The notes: generated by a model not told the origin, from the sequence alone. Positions 25,931 to 35,812 are shown, counted from the stretch's first letter. The stretch is 64,000 bases of DNA from Leisingera aquimarina DSM 24565 (GCF_000473165.1 NZ_KI421504.1:3572094-3636093); one strand, 5' to 3'. Numbers and translations are program-made.

Positions 25931-28060
25931 TCAGCTGCGCGCTTCGCGGATCAGGCGCAGGATGTCCTGGGCGGCTTCCGGAATGTTGGTGCCGGGGCCG
26001 AAGATCGCCTTGACGCCTTTTGAGTACAGGAACTCGTAATCCTGCTGCGGGATCACGCCGCCGCAAATCACGATAACGTCGCCTGCGCCTTCAGCTTCCA
26101 GCGCCTCGACCAGCTGCGGCGCGAGGGTTTTGTGGCCCGCGGCCTGGCTGGAGATGCCGATCACATGGACGTCGTTGTCGATGGCATCCTGTGCGGCCTC
26201 TGCAGGGGTTTGGAACAGCGGACCCACGTCGACGTCAAAGCCGATGTCGGCAAAGGCCGTCGCGATCACCTTGGCGCCGCGGTCGTGGCCGTCCTGGCCC
26301 ATCTTCACCACCAGCAGACGCGGGCGGCGGCCTTCTTCTTCGGCGAAATCCTCGATGGATTTCTGGATCGCGGCAAAGCCTTCGTCACCTTCATACGCAG
26401 CGCCATAGACGCCGGCCAAAGTCTTCACTTCCGCACGGTGGCGGCCGAATTCCTTTTCCATCGCCATGGAGATCTCTCCGACTGAGGCCCGCGCACGGGC
26501 GGCTTCGACTGCGGCTTCCAGCAGGTTGCCGCTGCCCGCCTGGGCGCGGCGGGTGAGTTCATCGAGGGCGGCCTGGCAGGCGGCCTCGTCGCGGGTATCG
26601 CGCATCTTCTGCAGACGGGCGATCTGGGCGTCGCGCACCGCGTGGTTGTCGACATCCAGGATGTCGATCGGATCTTCCTTGTCCTTGCGGTATTTGTTGA
26701 CGCCGACCACAACCTCGTCGCCGCGGTCGATCATCGCCTGGCGGCGGGCGGCGCTTTCTTCGATGCGCAGCTTGGGCATGCCGCTCTCGACCGCCTTGGT
26801 CATGCCGCCCATTTCCTCCACCTCTTCGATCAGCGCCCAGGCCTGTTCGATCAGATCATTGGTGAGGCTTTCGACATAGTAAGAGCCGGCCAGCGGGTCG
26901 ACCACATTGGTCACACCAGTTTCCTCCTGCAGCACCAGCTGGGTGTTGCGGGCGATGCGGGCGGAGAAATCGGTGGGCAGCGCAATGGCTTCGTCCAGGG
27001 CGTTGGTGTGCAGGGACTGGGTGCCGCCCAGAACCGCGCTCATCGCCTCATAGGCGGTGCGGATCACGTTGTTGTAGGGGTCCTGCTCCTGCAAGGAGAC
27101 GCCCGAGGTCTGGCAGTGGGTGCGCAGCATCTTAGAGCGTTCGGACTTGGCGCCGAACTCCGTCATCACCCGGTGCCACAGGGTGCGGGCGGCGCGCAGC
27201 TTGGCGATTTCCATGAAGAAGTTCATGCCGATCGCAAAGAAGAACGACAGCCGGCCGGCGAATTTGTCCACGTCCATACCGGCGTCCAATGCGGCGCGCA
27301 CGTATTCGCGCCCGTCTGCGATGGTATAGGCCAGCTCCTGCACCAGGTTCGCGCCGGCCTCCTGCATGTGGTAGCCGGAGATCGAGATGGAGTTGAACTT
27401 GGGCATCTCGTTCGAGGTGTACTCAATGATGTCCGAGATGATCCGCATCGAGGGCTTGGGCGGATAGATATAGGTGTTGCGGACCATGAACTCCTTCAGA
27501 ATGTCGTTCTGAATGGTGCCCGCGAGGACCGATCTGTCGTGGCCCTGTTCTTCGCCTGCGACGATGAAACTGGCCAGCACCGGGACCACCGCGCCGTTCA
27601 TGGTCATCGAGACCGAGACCTTGTCCAGCGGGATGCCGTCGAACAGGATTTTCATGTCCTCGACGCTGTCAATCGCCACGCCGGCCTTGCCGACATCGCC
27701 GACCACGCGGGGGTGGTCGCTGTCATAGCCGCGGTGGGTGGCGAGATCGAAGGCAACCGAGACGCCCTGCTGGCCGGCGGCCAGGTTGCGGCGGTAGAAA
27801 GCGTTGGATTCCTCGGCGGTGGAGAAACCCGCATACTGGCGGATGGTCCAGGGCCGGCCGGCGTACATGGTGGCCTTCACCCCGCGGGTGAACGGGCCAA
27901 CACCGGGCAAAGTGCCCATATGCGGCAGGTCCTTGGTGTCATCTTCGGTATAAAGCGGCTTGACCTCGATGCCTTCCAGCGTCTGCCAATTGAGGTCGTC
28001 GACCGCCCGTCCGCGCAGCTCTTTCTCAGCCAGAGCCCGCCATTCGTCTTTGTTTGTCAT
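25931..28060 (-). CDS. Methylmalonyl-CoA mutase
   Basis: The 709-residue enzyme converts (R)-methylmalonyl-CoA to succinyl-CoA with adenosylcobalamin, the last step of propionyl-CoA assimilation. The N-terminal TIM-barrel domain contains [29 protein letters not shown] and the substrate-contact [16 protein letters not shown]. The C-terminal cobalamin domain has D-x-H-x-x-G at about 590-595 ([11 protein letters not shown]), and the later [12 protein letters not shown] and [13 protein letters not shown] segments. It is the full-length single-chain form. AAGAGGA precedes the ATG. The upstream sulfotransferase-like gene overlaps its start by 35 nt. Confidence 0.95.
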   Translation of the reverse strand: MTNKDEWRALAEKELRGRAVDDLNWQTLEGIEVKPLYTEDDTKDLPHMGTLPGVGPFTRGVKATMYAGRPWTIRQYAGFSTAEESNAFYRRNLAAGQQGVSVAFDLATHRGYDSDHPRVVGDVGKAGVAIDSVEDMKILFDGIPLDKVSVSMTMNGAVVPVLASFIVAGEEQGHDRSVLAGTIQNDILKEFMVRNTYIYPPKPSMRIISDIIEYTSNEMPKFNSISISGYHMQEAGANLVQELAYTIADGREYVRAALDAGMDVDKFAGRLSFFFAIGMNFFMEIAKLRAARTLWHRVMTEFGAKSERSKMLRTHCQTSGVSLQEQDPYNNVIRTAYEAMSAVLGGTQSLHTNALDEAIALPTDFSARIARNTQLVLQEETGVTNVVDPLAGSYYVESLTNDLIEQAWALIEEVEEMGGMTKAVESGMPKLRIEESAARRQAMIDRGDEVVVGVNKYRKDKEDPIDILDVDNHAVRDAQIARLQKMRDTRDEAACQAALDELTRRAQAGSGNLLEAAVEAARARASVGEISMAMEKEFGRHRAEVKTLAGVYGAAYEGDEGFAAIQKSIEDFAEEEGRRPRLLVVKMGQDGHDRGAKVIATAFADIGFDVDVGPLFQTPAEAAQDAIDNDVHVIGISSQAAGHKTLAPQLVEALEAEGAGDVIVICGGVIPQQDYEFLYSKGVKAIFGPGTNIPEAAQDILRLIREARS

Positions 28061-28958
28061 CAGGTCTTCCTCTTGTCAGTGCGATACGGGGCGGGTTCGT
28101 GCCCGCCGCCTGTTTATCCGGGTCGTGTGCCAGCGCGGCGAGGCCGTCGGCCCCGCTGGCCAGCCACATCATGTCGTCGGCATAGCGTTCGCGCAGGATT
28201 GCGGTCTGCGCGTCGTCAAAGGGGCGCCAGCGGCCGAAGCCCTCTGGCAGATTGGCCGCCGCGGAGGACGGCAGGCTGGCGCGCAGGTCCTGCAGGCAGA
28301 GCGAGGCGTTCAGGCGCACCCGCGCATGGCTGCGCGGCGCCTCTGCCCCGGTCAGGGCCGTCAGCCCTGCCTCGGGCCTGGTGCCGAAGGTTTCAAACGG
28401 CAGCACATGCAGGCGCACATCGGGCACCGCGCAGGCAATATCGGTGATCACATCGCGCCAGCTGCGCGGCGCCTGCACCAGACGGTCAAGCTGCGCCGCA
28501 GAGGGCACCCGATGGCCGCGGGCAACCGCATAGGCCAGCGCCGAGGTCCAGTAGCCGTCCAGACTGCGGATGCTGAGCGCCACGTCTGTCACAGCGCTGC
28601 CAAAGGCCTGGGAAAAACGCGCCATCCGCTCCCCCACTCCGCTGTAAAGATCGCCAAGCCGCAGGTTGCCGCGGATGGAGCCGATCATGTTCTCTTCGCT
28701 CACCAGCAGCTGATGCATGCCCTGCTCGCGGCACCCGGAAATCTGGATCTGCAGCCGCCCGCGGGCACGCAGGGCCAGATCGCGGCCGGTCACCCGTGCA
28801 GGCCCGGGCTGGATGCCGTGGAACAACCCGCCCCTTGTGCGGAACGGCCCCCAGAACCCGATGCCCTGCCTGGCAAGCCCTTGGGCATTCTGGCGCATGT
28901 ATTCCTGGAACGACGTGGTGGCGCAGCGGTGCGCGCCGGTATGAAGGATCACTTTCAT
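28026..28958 (-). CDS. Sulfotransferase-like P-loop protein
   Basis: The 310-residue product begins [20 protein letters not shown], a P-loop-like segment (residues 6-16) placed as in PAPS-dependent sulfotransferases, where this loop holds the 5'-phosphosulfate. A later [11 protein letters not shown] and [22 protein letters not shown] fit the 3'-phosphate contact region loosely. Such roseobacter proteins are often annotated as hypothetical sulfotransferases, possibly acting on exopolysaccharide or lipid. The start at 28958 is placed at the P-loop. Its 3' end runs 35 nt into the mutase gene, so expression of the two is linked, although a biochemical link is not apparent. Confidence 0.65.
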   Translation of the reverse strand: MKVILHTGAHRCATTSFQEYMRQNAQGLARQGIGFWGPFRTRGGLFHGIQPGPARVTGRDLALRARGRLQIQISGCREQGMHQLLVSEENMIGSIRGNLRLGDLYSGVGERMARFSQAFGSAVTDVALSIRSLDGYWTSALAYAVARGHRVPSAAQLDRLVQAPRSWRDVITDIACAVPDVRLHVLPFETFGTRPEAGLTALTGAEAPRSHARVRLNASLCLQDLRASLPSSAAANLPEGFGRWRPFDDAQTAILRERYADDMMWLASGADGLAALAHDPDKQAAGTNPPRIALTRGRPDDKQRRMAGSG

Positions 28959-29135
28959 CGTGCTTCGGGACCTCTTCTGGAGGGCCGCAGGCCGCAGCCC
29001 GGTCAAGGGGAATGGCACAATCATGGCCGGCAACCCCTCATTATCCCGTTAACGATGATGTTTTTTGGCCAAGTGCCGGATTTCCCGGTCGCATTTGCTG
29101 CCGCGGCACATATATTCAACGGGACAGGAGAGATC

Positions 29136-29570
29136 ATGAGAGCAATCCTAACCGTTGTTTTGGCGGGTTTTCTTCCGCTTGCGGCCCTGGCGGCCGACGG
29201 CAGTGCGCCTGATTGGGTCCGGCCCGGGTACGACGCGGACCTGGACGATTTCCAGTGGACGAACCGTCCGGTGGTGGTGTTTGCCGACAGTCCGGAAGAT
29301 CCGCGCTTCCACGAGCAGATGGAGCGTCTGATGCAAGGCGCCGAGGCGCTGAAGGACCGCGACGTGGTGGTGCTGACCGACACCGACCCAGCGGCCAAAT
29401 CCGCACTGCGCAAGAAGCTGCGGCCGCGCGGTTTCATGCTGGTTCTGGTTGGCAAGGACGGCGGCGTGAAGCTGCGCAAACCGCAGCCCTGGACGGCGCG
29501 CGAATTGTCCCGCACCATCGACAAGTTTCCGGAACGCCTGCGCGAAGTGGAAGAGCGGCGCGGCGGCTGA
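29136..29570 (+). CDS. DUF4174-domain secreted protein
   Basis: The 144-residue protein starts with a signal peptide (RAILTVVLAGFLPLAALAA) and continues as a thioredoxin-like DUF4174 domain: the RPVVVFADSPEDPRF strand, helix QMERLMQGAEALKDRDVVVLTDTD and the GFMLVLVGKDGGVKLRKP strand-turn. DUF4174 proteins lack the CxxC pair and their function is unknown. They may sense or bind peroxide-type compounds. ACAGGAGA gives a good ribosome site for the ATG at 29136. It is convergent to a lipoprotein gene 22 nt away. Confidence 0.8.
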   Translation: MRAILTVVLAGFLPLAALAADGSAPDWVRPGYDADLDDFQWTNRPVVVFADSPEDPRFHEQMERLMQGAEALKDRDVVVLTDTDPAAKSALRKKLRPRGFMLVLVGKDGGVKLRKPQPWTARELSRTIDKFPERLREVEERRGG

Positions 29571-29592
29571 ACTGGCCCTGCAGCGCCTGCTG

Positions 29593-30096
29593 TCAGCTGT
29601 TGCCGCGAACGTAGATCAGCGCCATCGCCTGTTTGTCGAGCACAACCATGGCATGGGTGTCCGGCACAAAGACGAGATTGGATTGCGGGTTCAGGATGGC
29701 CCTGTAGTAGACACCCTTGACGATCTCGGTCATGCAATTGACGCCGGCCAGGCCCGAATTCAGGATCCCGATGCCCTGCGGCAGGTCCCGCGACATGATC
29801 GCTTCGGTCACCGCATTGGGGGACTTTCCTGCCACCCGGAACACAACCGGCTTGCCGTCTGCCAGCATTTTCATGCCCGTGTTGACGGACCGTGCCCTGT
29901 CCAGCAGCGAAGTGATCCGCGGCTGTTCCGTTGTATGAAACACCGCAGCGGTGCAGGTGGACGAGGATTGGAAAAAGAAGGTTTCGCCCAGCTCGGTCCA
30001 ATCGGACAGCAGCACGCGCACCTCCTCTTCCTTGTCGAGCGTGCAGCCCGTCAGCAAGAGCAAGCCCGAAAGCAGACCGGTCATTAAGCGGAACAT
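29593..30096 (-). CDS. Lipoprotein, unknown, between pccA and mutase
   Basis: The 167-residue product has a lipoprotein signal ending LLLLTGC and a mature part containing one or two Cys-bearing strands (STCTAAVFHTTEQPRI, AGVNCMTEIVKG) and a hydrophobic C-terminal beta hairpin. Roseobacter relatives are commonly found beside pccA but are named only hypothetical. It shares the strand of pccA and the mutase gene and may be cotranscribed, although a large hairpin at 30174 separates it from pccA. No activity can be read from the sequence. Confidence 0.65.
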   Translation of the reverse strand: MFRLMTGLLSGLLLLTGCTLDKEEEVRVLLSDWTELGETFFFQSSSTCTAAVFHTTEQPRITSLLDRARSVNTGMKMLADGKPVVFRVAGKSPNAVTEAIMSRDLPQGIGILNSGLAGVNCMTEIVKGVYYRAILNPQSNLVFVPDTHAMVVLDKQAMALIYVRGNS

Positions 30097-30173
30097 ACGG
30101 CACCTTGAGGAAGTTCAACCCAGGCAGACTGACAGAGAGTCCTGAAGATTCGGTGCACGCAGCCATGCGGTCC

Positions 30174-30235
30174 GGGGCAGGCATGCGGGTGCCGGCGGAA
30201 AAAACCGCCTGCCCGCCCGCGCATATGCCTGCCCC
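30174..30235 (-). terminator. Long hairpin after pccA
   Basis: GGGGCAGGCAT (30174-30184) and ATGCCTGCCCC (30225-30235) enclose an inner GC stem whose loop holds AAAAAA/TTTTTT. It begins 9 nt past the pccA stop. It may terminate or attenuate the transcript entering the lipoprotein gene. Confidence 0.65.
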
Positions 30236-30243
30236 GTGGTGCA

Positions 30244-32289
30244 TTATTCGAATTCCATGATCACATCGTCGACCGCCAGGCTGTCGCCTGCGCTCGCGTT
30301 GATCTTGGACACCACACCCTTTTTCTCGGCGCGCAGGATGTTTTCCATCTTCATCGCCTCGACGGTGCAAAGAGCCTGGCCCTCCTGGACCTCCTGCCCC
30401 ACTTCGACGTCGACCTTCACAATGAGGCCGGGCATCGGGCACAGGAGCATTTTTGAGGTGTCCGGCGCGACCTTTTCCGGCATCAGCCGGGCCAGTTCGG
30501 CCTGACGCGGCGTGCGCACATGGACCTTGAGGTCAGCCCCGCGGGAGCGGATGCGGAAGCCCTGGGTGACCTTACCGGTCTTCAGCACCAGGATCTCGCC
30601 ATCCACGTCCAGGGTAGCCAGTTGATCACCCGGTGTCCAATCGGAGGCAACCCGCAGTTCGGCACCATCGTCAAACCGCACGGTGGCGCCGTCGCGGTCG
30701 GCATCAATCACCACATTGTAGGACTGGCCCTGCAGCGAGACGGTCCAATCGGTGCCGACCTTGCGTTCATGGTTGTCCATCCGGCCCGACACGCGGGTGC
30801 GGCGGATTTCGGCAACCCGGTGCATGGCCGCACAGGAGGCCGCGATCTTGCGCAGGTCCGCCTCGGGCAGTTCGACACCCTCGAAGCCTTCGGGATACTG
30901 TTCCTCGATAAAGGCGGTGGTCATGGTGCCGTCGATGAAGATCGGGTGATCCATCACTGCCGACAGGAACGGCAGATTGTGGCCGATGCCTTCGACCTCG
31001 AAGCTGTCCAGCGCGATGCGCATGGCATCGATCGCTGCGTCCCGGGTCGGCGCCCAAGTGCAGAGCTTGGCGATCATCGGGTCGTAGTACATCGAGATCT
31101 CGCCGCCCTCATAGACGCCTGTGTCATTTCGCACGGCGGCCTCGCCTGCGGGGGCATCGCCCTGCCACTTGCCGTTGATCAGCATCGGACCTGCGGCGGT
31201 CTCTGCCGGCGGGCGGTAGCGCGACAAGCGGCCGATGGAGGGCAGAAAGCCGCGGTAGGGGTCCTCGGCATAGAGGCGGTTTTCAATCGCCCAGCCGGTG
31301 AGTTTCACGTCTTCCTGGCGCAGCGGCAGCTCACCGCCGTCGGCAACCCGGATCATCTGTTCCACCAGATCAACGCCGGTGATCAGTTCGGTCACCGGAT
31401 GTTCCACCTGCAGGCGGGTGTTCATTTCCAGGAAGTAGAAGTTCTTGTCGCCATCAACGATGAATTCCACAGTGCCGGCAGAGGCATAGCCGACGGCCTT
31501 GGCCAGAGCGACGGCCTGTTCACCCATGGCTTTGCGGGTTTCTTCGTCCAGGAAGGGCGACGGGGCTTCTTCCACGACTTTCTGGTTGCGTCGCTGGATC
31601 GAGCATTCCCGCTCGCCCAGGTAGATGCCGTTGCCGTGGGTGTCGCAGAGCACCTGGATTTCGATGTGACGCGGCTGGGTGACGAATTTCTCGATGAAGA
31701 TACGGTCGTCGCCAAAGGAGTTCGCGGCCTCGTTCTTGGAGGACTGGAAACCTTCGCGGGCCTCTTCGTCGTTCCAGGCGATCCGCATGCCCTTGCCGCC
31801 GCCGCCGGCGGAGGCCTTGATCATCACCGGATAGCCGATCTGGTTGGAGATCTTCACCGCTTCGTCGGCATCGGCAATCAGGCCCATGTAGCCGGGCACG
31901 GTGGAGACGCCGGCCTCCTGGGCGATTTTCTTGGAGGTGATCTTGTCGCCCATGCTTTCGATCGCGCCCACCGGGGGGCCGACAAAGGCGACGCCTTCGG
32001 CGGCCAGGGCCTCGGCGAATTTGGAGTTTTCCGACAGGAAGCCATAGCCCGGATGCACCGCCTGGGCGCCGGTTGCGCGGATCGCCTCCATCACCTTGTC
32101 GATGACGATATAAGACTGGTTGGCGGGCGGCGGGCCGATGTGGACGGCTTCATCCGCCATCTGCACATGCAGGGCCTGCTTGTCAGCGTCGGAGTAGATG
32201 GCAACCGTCTTGATGCCCATTTTCCGCGCGGTTTTGATCACGCGGCAGGCGATCTCGCCCCGGTTGGCGATCAGGATCTTATCAAACAT
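30244..32289 (-). CDS. pccA: Propionyl-CoA carboxylase alpha subunit (biotin carboxylase/BCCP)
   Basis: The 681-residue subunit carboxylates its biotin with ATP and bicarbonate and hands the carboxyl group to PccB to make methylmalonyl-CoA. The biotin carboxylase part (about 1-450) shows the ATP-grasp loop SAGGGGKGMRI and EMNTRLQVEHPVTE. A BT-like linker domain follows, and the C-terminal biotinyl domain has AMKM with Lys647 as attachment site. Length fits alphaproteobacterial PccA rather than acetyl-CoA carboxylase AccC. It is on the same strand as pccB and the mutase gene, with unrelated genes between. One TTTGCA half-site near 32317 may be a regulator site. Confidence 0.95.
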   Translation of the reverse strand: MFDKILIANRGEIACRVIKTARKMGIKTVAIYSDADKQALHVQMADEAVHIGPPPANQSYIVIDKVMEAIRATGAQAVHPGYGFLSENSKFAEALAAEGVAFVGPPVGAIESMGDKITSKKIAQEAGVSTVPGYMGLIADADEAVKISNQIGYPVMIKASAGGGGKGMRIAWNDEEAREGFQSSKNEAANSFGDDRIFIEKFVTQPRHIEIQVLCDTHGNGIYLGERECSIQRRNQKVVEEAPSPFLDEETRKAMGEQAVALAKAVGYASAGTVEFIVDGDKNFYFLEMNTRLQVEHPVTELITGVDLVEQMIRVADGGELPLRQEDVKLTGWAIENRLYAEDPYRGFLPSIGRLSRYRPPAETAAGPMLINGKWQGDAPAGEAAVRNDTGVYEGGEISMYYDPMIAKLCTWAPTRDAAIDAMRIALDSFEVEGIGHNLPFLSAVMDHPIFIDGTMTTAFIEEQYPEGFEGVELPEADLRKIAASCAAMHRVAEIRRTRVSGRMDNHERKVGTDWTVSLQGQSYNVVIDADRDGATVRFDDGAELRVASDWTPGDQLATLDVDGEILVLKTGKVTQGFRIRSRGADLKVHVRTPRQAELARLMPEKVAPDTSKMLLCPMPGLIVKVDVEVGQEVQEGQALCTVEAMKMENILRAEKKGVVSKINASAGDSLAVDDVIMEFE

Positions 32290-32420
32290 AGGCAGTCCCT
32301 TGTTCCTTGGTATTCAGGAATGCAAAACGCCGCGCCCGGGGCGGACCCAGGCACGGCGTTTGCGCGATTTTTGCACCGGCCGCAGCGGGCCGGATGTTCA
32401 GCAGTGCAGCGGCAGCGGCC

Positions 32421-32624
32421 TTAGCACTTGCGGGGGTTTTGCTGGCAATAGACCAGGTTTGCGGCAACGCCGACGGCTGCGCCGGTGACCAGGCTGCCGT
32501 CCAGCAGCGCAGCGCCTGCGGCACCCGCGCCTGCACCGTATACAATACGTTCGCCAGTGGTGTCGCCGCAGGCCGCCGCAAGGCCGCAGAGCGACAGGGC
32601 CGCGATGAAAGTTTTTGCCCGCAT
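32421..32624 (-). CDS. Small lipoprotein with glycine-rich helix
   Basis: The 67-residue product has a lipoprotein signal ending LAAAC at residue 19, then a Gly/Ala-rich hydrophobic stretch (AGAGAAGAALLDGSLVTGAAVGVAANL) like glycine-zipper segments of envelope lipoproteins, and closes with VYCQQNPRKC. Two Cys near the end could form a disulfide. It lies 131 nt upstream of pccA in the same direction. Related tiny glycine-zipper lipoproteins are common in roseobacters, with unknown role. Confidence 0.65.
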   Translation of the reverse strand: MRAKTFIAALSLCGLAAACGDTTGERIVYGAGAGAAGAALLDGSLVTGAAVGVAANLVYCQQNPRKC

Positions 32625-33301
32625 GTCCAGTTTCCTTCTTCCGGGGACGTCAGTGTCCCTGCGGAATTTGCAGCCAGGGCGCGGCCGCGCAATGCAGTGC
32701 AGGCCCGGCCCTTCAGTTGGGCGGAGGCTTGCCGCATTGGGGGGGGTATACGGCAAGCTTCCGCCGGCGCCTGAAGGGGATAAAAGACGGGCAGGCCGCG
32801 GATGGGGGCGCAGACCTGCCCGTTCAGGCGAAGGGGCCGGAACAGATGCTCGGCACAGCAGCGTGGCTGCGCTGCTTGACCCACGATGCACAGCCCCGGC
32901 GCTGCTGTAAGCCCCTGAAATGCAAGGCTGCGGATTTGGGCAGATTCCTGCTGACTTGCGCAGCAGCTGTGCGATTTCACGCCGAAATTGCGCTTGGCTG
33001 CCCGCCCGGTGGCGCTGGAACGCATCAGCCCTGTCACATCGCTGTTACAGCCGTGGCGCTGTTCCGTTTTAGGTCTGGTGCCCCCCGGAACGCGCTGTGA
33101 ACGGCGGCGCCCTGCACACAGGAAGTTGTGCCGTTCTGACAGTATCTTACCCGGCACGGACACCCCGGCGTTATCTGCCCGTGAAAATCCGTCACTTTTG
33201 CGGGCGCAAATTCTCACAGCGGCTCGCTTCAACGTCATTTCCCCCTGTTTGCCGTCCGTGGAAGCGTGGCCGCACATCACGTAAGGAGGAGGGATAACCC
33301 C
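32625..33301. other. Long intergenic region upstream of porin gene
   Basis: Almost 680 nt hold no supported gene; frames here are short, Arg/Pro-rich and antisense-like. The segment separates the divergent lipoprotein and porin genes and ends in a strong Shine-Dalgarno (TAAGGAGGAGGG at 33282). It probably contains the regulated promoter of the porin gene and a long 5' leader, but I could not identify a specific operator or riboswitch fold. Confidence 0.5.
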
Positions 33302-34444
33302 ATGAGTAAAGTGCATAGAGGGCGGTTTGCCCTGGCTGCTGCTGCACTTGCCGGCAGCGCTGGCCTGGCCCACGCGGATACGCAGTCCGAGCTGCAGGAC
33401 CTGCGCAACCGGGTCGAGGTGCTGGAGGCAGAGAGCCAGCAGGTGACCGGCGCGCCCGGCGACTTCCGCCTGGGCAATACCGCGGTCGATATCTACGGCT
33501 ACGTCAAGGCCGACTTTTTCTACGACTTCGACTTCGTCCAGGGTGACACGGCTTTTGTCAACAATATCGGCGAGCCGGTGAATGCCACCGACGGTGATTT
33601 CGGCGCCACAGTGCGCCAGTCGCGGCTGGGCATCCGCACCACCACCGAAAGCGGCATCGGCACCCTGCAGGGCCAGCTGGAGTTCGACCTGTTCGCCTCG
33701 GGCGGCACCTCCGAGCTGCGGCTGCGCCACGCTAATGTGCAGATCGGCGATCACTGGCTGATCGGCCAAACCTGGACCAACTTCATGCCGCTGGGCCAGT
33801 ACCCCGCCAGTGTGGAATTCAACGGGCCGGTCGGCATCGCCTTTGCCCGGGTGCCGCAGGTCCGCTACAGCAATAGCTTTGGCGACGGTTTCGACTACAG
33901 CCTGTCGCTGGAAGAAAACACTGCCGCCTCCAGTGATCCGGTGGCCACAGCAGCGTTCCAGTACAGCAACGATCTGTTCACCGCGCGTGTAGCGGGCCTT
34001 GCCGGCACCGTCCAAAGCGGCGGCGTTGACGTTGATCAAACCGGTGTTACCCTCTCCGGCTCCATCACGCCCTGGCAAGGCGGCTTGTTCCAGGCGACCT
34101 ATGTCGACGGCGAGGCCTTGGGGCCGCTGCTGATCGGCTTGGGCGATGCGGTGGTCGGCGGCCAGGCCAATGACGTGGAGGGATACACCCTCGAGTTCCG
34201 CCAGGACATCGGCGACAAATGGAACGTCGGCATCGGCTACGGGCGCGAGGATTACGATCTGGCGACCTCCACGGGCACGCTGTCCTTCACCGAGCTGGAG
34301 ACCATTCACGTCAATGCCTTCTTCAACCCCACCGACAATCTGACGCTGAGCGCTGAATACATCTTTGGCGAGCGCAATGACGCGGTCTCCGGCAACACAT
34401 TTGACGGCGACCGGGTGCAGCTGGCGGTGCAGCTGAACTTCTGA
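33302..34444 (+). CDS. DcaP-like outer-membrane porin
   Basis: The 380-residue protein has a signal peptide ending in LAHA, a short coiled coil (TQSELQDLRNRVEVLEAESQQ) and a beta-barrel sequence of alternating aromatic and polar strands (VDIYGYVKADFFYDFDF, FGATVRQSRLGIRTTTES) ending in the terminal VQLAVQLNF. This coiled coil plus trimeric 16-strand barrel design is that of DcaP-type porins, which admit small dicarboxylic or aromatic acids. The ribosome site is one of the strongest in the window. Its place in the propionate block suggests intake of organic acids, an inference only. Confidence 0.85.
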   Translation: MSKVHRGRFALAAAALAGSAGLAHADTQSELQDLRNRVEVLEAESQQVTGAPGDFRLGNTAVDIYGYVKADFFYDFDFVQGDTAFVNNIGEPVNATDGDFGATVRQSRLGIRTTTESGIGTLQGQLEFDLFASGGTSELRLRHANVQIGDHWLIGQTWTNFMPLGQYPASVEFNGPVGIAFARVPQVRYSNSFGDGFDYSLSLEENTAASSDPVATAAFQYSNDLFTARVAGLAGTVQSGGVDVDQTGVTLSGSITPWQGGLFQATYVDGEALGPLLIGLGDAVVGGQANDVEGYTLEFRQDIGDKWNVGIGYGREDYDLATSTGTLSFTELETIHVNAFFNPTDNLTLSAEYIFGERNDAVSGNTFDGDRVQLAVQLNF

Positions 34445-34539
34445 CCGGCTGTCAGACAGGCGGTGCCCCGGACGCTGCGGCAGGCATCGCGGAGCGATCC
34501 GCGGTGCCTGCCCTGTGATATGCGTCCAGGGCCGCGCCA

Positions 34540-34884
34540 TCAGGTGAACGCGTCCGGGAAAGACGCCTGCGCGACAGCCACGTCAATGACCAGCAGCGCC
34601 TCATAGCTTGCCGGATCAAACGGATCTTCGGCGGCGATCACTTCGCGGCCGAACAGCCAGCTGAGACGGCCAGCGTCCAGATTGCCGCGCTCAAAGGGCT
34701 GATCGCCGAACTGTTCCCATAGCGCCTGCATAAAGGTCGCGTCGACGCGGCGGTCGACGTTCTTGCGATCGGCAAAACGCTCGCGCCGGGTTAGCGGCGT
34801 AACCCCTTTGGGGTTGGGGCGGCGGATGGTGAATTGGAAATCGGTGCCGGGCATACGGCCCGGGAACCCGCGGTGTTTCAGCAT
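34540..34884 (-). CDS. Conserved roseobacter protein of unknown function
   Basis: The 114-residue product contains basic and aromatic segments (HRGFPGRMPGTDFQFTIRRPNPKGVTPLTRRERF) and an acidic C-terminal half, with no membrane or signal segment. I do not recognise a family. The order of small genes from here to pccB looks like a single minus-strand unit. It begins upstream with ATG at 34884 and lies about 70 nt downstream of the small lipoprotein gene. Confidence 0.5.
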   Translation of the reverse strand: MLKHRGFPGRMPGTDFQFTIRRPNPKGVTPLTRRERFADRKNVDRRVDATFMQALWEQFGDQPFERGNLDAGRLSWLFGREVIAAEDPFDPASYEALLVIDVAVAQASFPDAFT

Positions 34885-34953
34885 TTGGGTGCCTCCTGTC
34901 CGGCACCCTGCGGGCGGGTAAGGGCCGGCCGCAGGGCCGGACCCTTGTGGTCG

Positions 34954-35094
34954 TTACTTGTACTTGCCGGTGAATTCCGGCTCTTGCGAGATCGGCTCGG
35001 GCTCGACCACGACGAATTCTTCTTCCTGCTGGGCGCAGGCAGTGACGGCGGCCAGCAGGCCTGCCAGGGCGATAAGCTTGATGCTCTTGGACAT
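34954..35094 (-). CDS. Small lipoprotein (46 aa)
   Basis: Read from ATG 35094 to TAA 34954 the product is a 46-residue lipoprotein precursor: a hydrophobic signal MSKSIKLIALAGLLAAVTAC with the lipidated Cys at residue 20, and a 26-residue acidic mature peptide ending FTGKYK. AGGAGA lies 6-11 nt upstream of the start. Short acidic lipoproteins of this sort are frequent in Rhodobacteraceae and may brace the envelope. It is too small for standard gene calling by length, but signal, Cys, ribosome site and operon position all fit. Confidence 0.7.
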   Translation of the reverse strand: MSKSIKLIALAGLLAAVTACAQQEEEFVVVEPEPISQEPEFTGKYK

Positions 35095-35308
35095 TTCTGT
35101 CTCCTGATAAAAAGTGCGAAACCTGCGGCAGCTTCGCCCGCCGCGTGCCTCAACCTCAATGTGAAGGCAGCCCGCGGGCTGCCCGCGCCAAGGATAGCGG
35201 GGTTTGCATCCGAGTCACATGGCAATAGCGGCAATTGATGGCGCTGTGGCTGCAATGCCGCAAGAATCCGCCGATCTGAAGTTCGCCCCGCAAGATATTG
35301 TGGATGCA

Positions 35309-35812
35309 TCAGAAAGCCTCCCACATGCAGCCCGTGGTTTCGGGGCGGTAGGCCTCGAAAAACTGTGTGGCAGCAGGGTCCTGCGCGCCAAAGGGCACGG
35401 CCCGGTCCGACAGAGAAATAACCACCTTGGCTGCTGTGATCCGGTGTTCGGCCAGATACGGCAGCGCATGGGTTTCGCACAGGTGGTCCATGTCGGGGGC
35501 TGCAGCGTCATAGCTGACAGTGCCGGTTTCGCGGGCGATTTCCGGCGCAACAAAGCGGAACCGCGCCCAGATTGAGCCTGCCTGGCCCGCCTGCCCCGGA
35601 GCGTCATCCAGCAGCACCTCGGCCAGGGTCACGGGCTGGCCCGAGGGAACCGCAACCGGCTCAGCCGCAAAAGCGGACAAAGCGGACAATGCAAAGGGGA
35701 TAACCGCCAAATATCCGCAGCCCCGGCCCCCGGTTTCCCAGGCTCCTCCGGCCGGGGCTGCTGGCGCAGCGCTAAACGCGCACGCTGTCTGAATTCGGCT
35801 GACGCGGATCAT
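35309..35812 (-). CDS. DUF6497-like secreted protein
   Basis: The 167-residue protein has an N-terminal hydrophobic segment (LAVIPFALSALSAFAAE, about 35-51), unusually far from the start, and a conserved mature domain with LAEVLLDDAPG, WARFRFVAPEIARE, MDHLCETHALPYLAEH and VISLSDRAVPFGAQDPAATQFFEAYRPE. This is the pattern of the Rhodobacterales-restricted DUF6497 family, as I recall it. Its start overlaps the stop of the upstream gene (ATGA), but the long pre-signal stretch hints that translation may begin further downstream. The role is unknown. Confidence 0.65.
   Translation of the reverse strand: MIRVSRIQTACAFSAAPAAPAGGAWETGGRGCGYLAVIPFALSALSAFAAEPVAVPSGQPVTLAEVLLDDAPGQAGQAGSIWARFRFVAPEIARETGTVSYDAAAPDMDHLCETHALPYLAEHRITAAKVVISLSDRAVPFGAQDPAATQFFEAYRPETTGCMWEAF

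Noticed and set aside
26642-28447. 601-codon plus-strand frame opposite the mutase gene
   Set aside because: Shadow; His/Gly/Asp/Val-rich and without family resemblance.
30520-32424. 634-codon plus-strand frame opposite pccA
   Set aside because: Shadow of pccA; the real gene is unmistakable on the other strand.
32625-33301. Riboswitch in the long leader before the porin gene
   Set aside because: No known riboswitch core could be recognised; only generic GC hairpins are possible.
32282-34540. 752-codon minus-strand frame opposite the porin
   Set aside because: The porin on the plus strand has signal peptide, coiled coil and barrel strands with a strong ribosome site. The antisense frame has none, and its extension over the small lipoprotein is in another frame.
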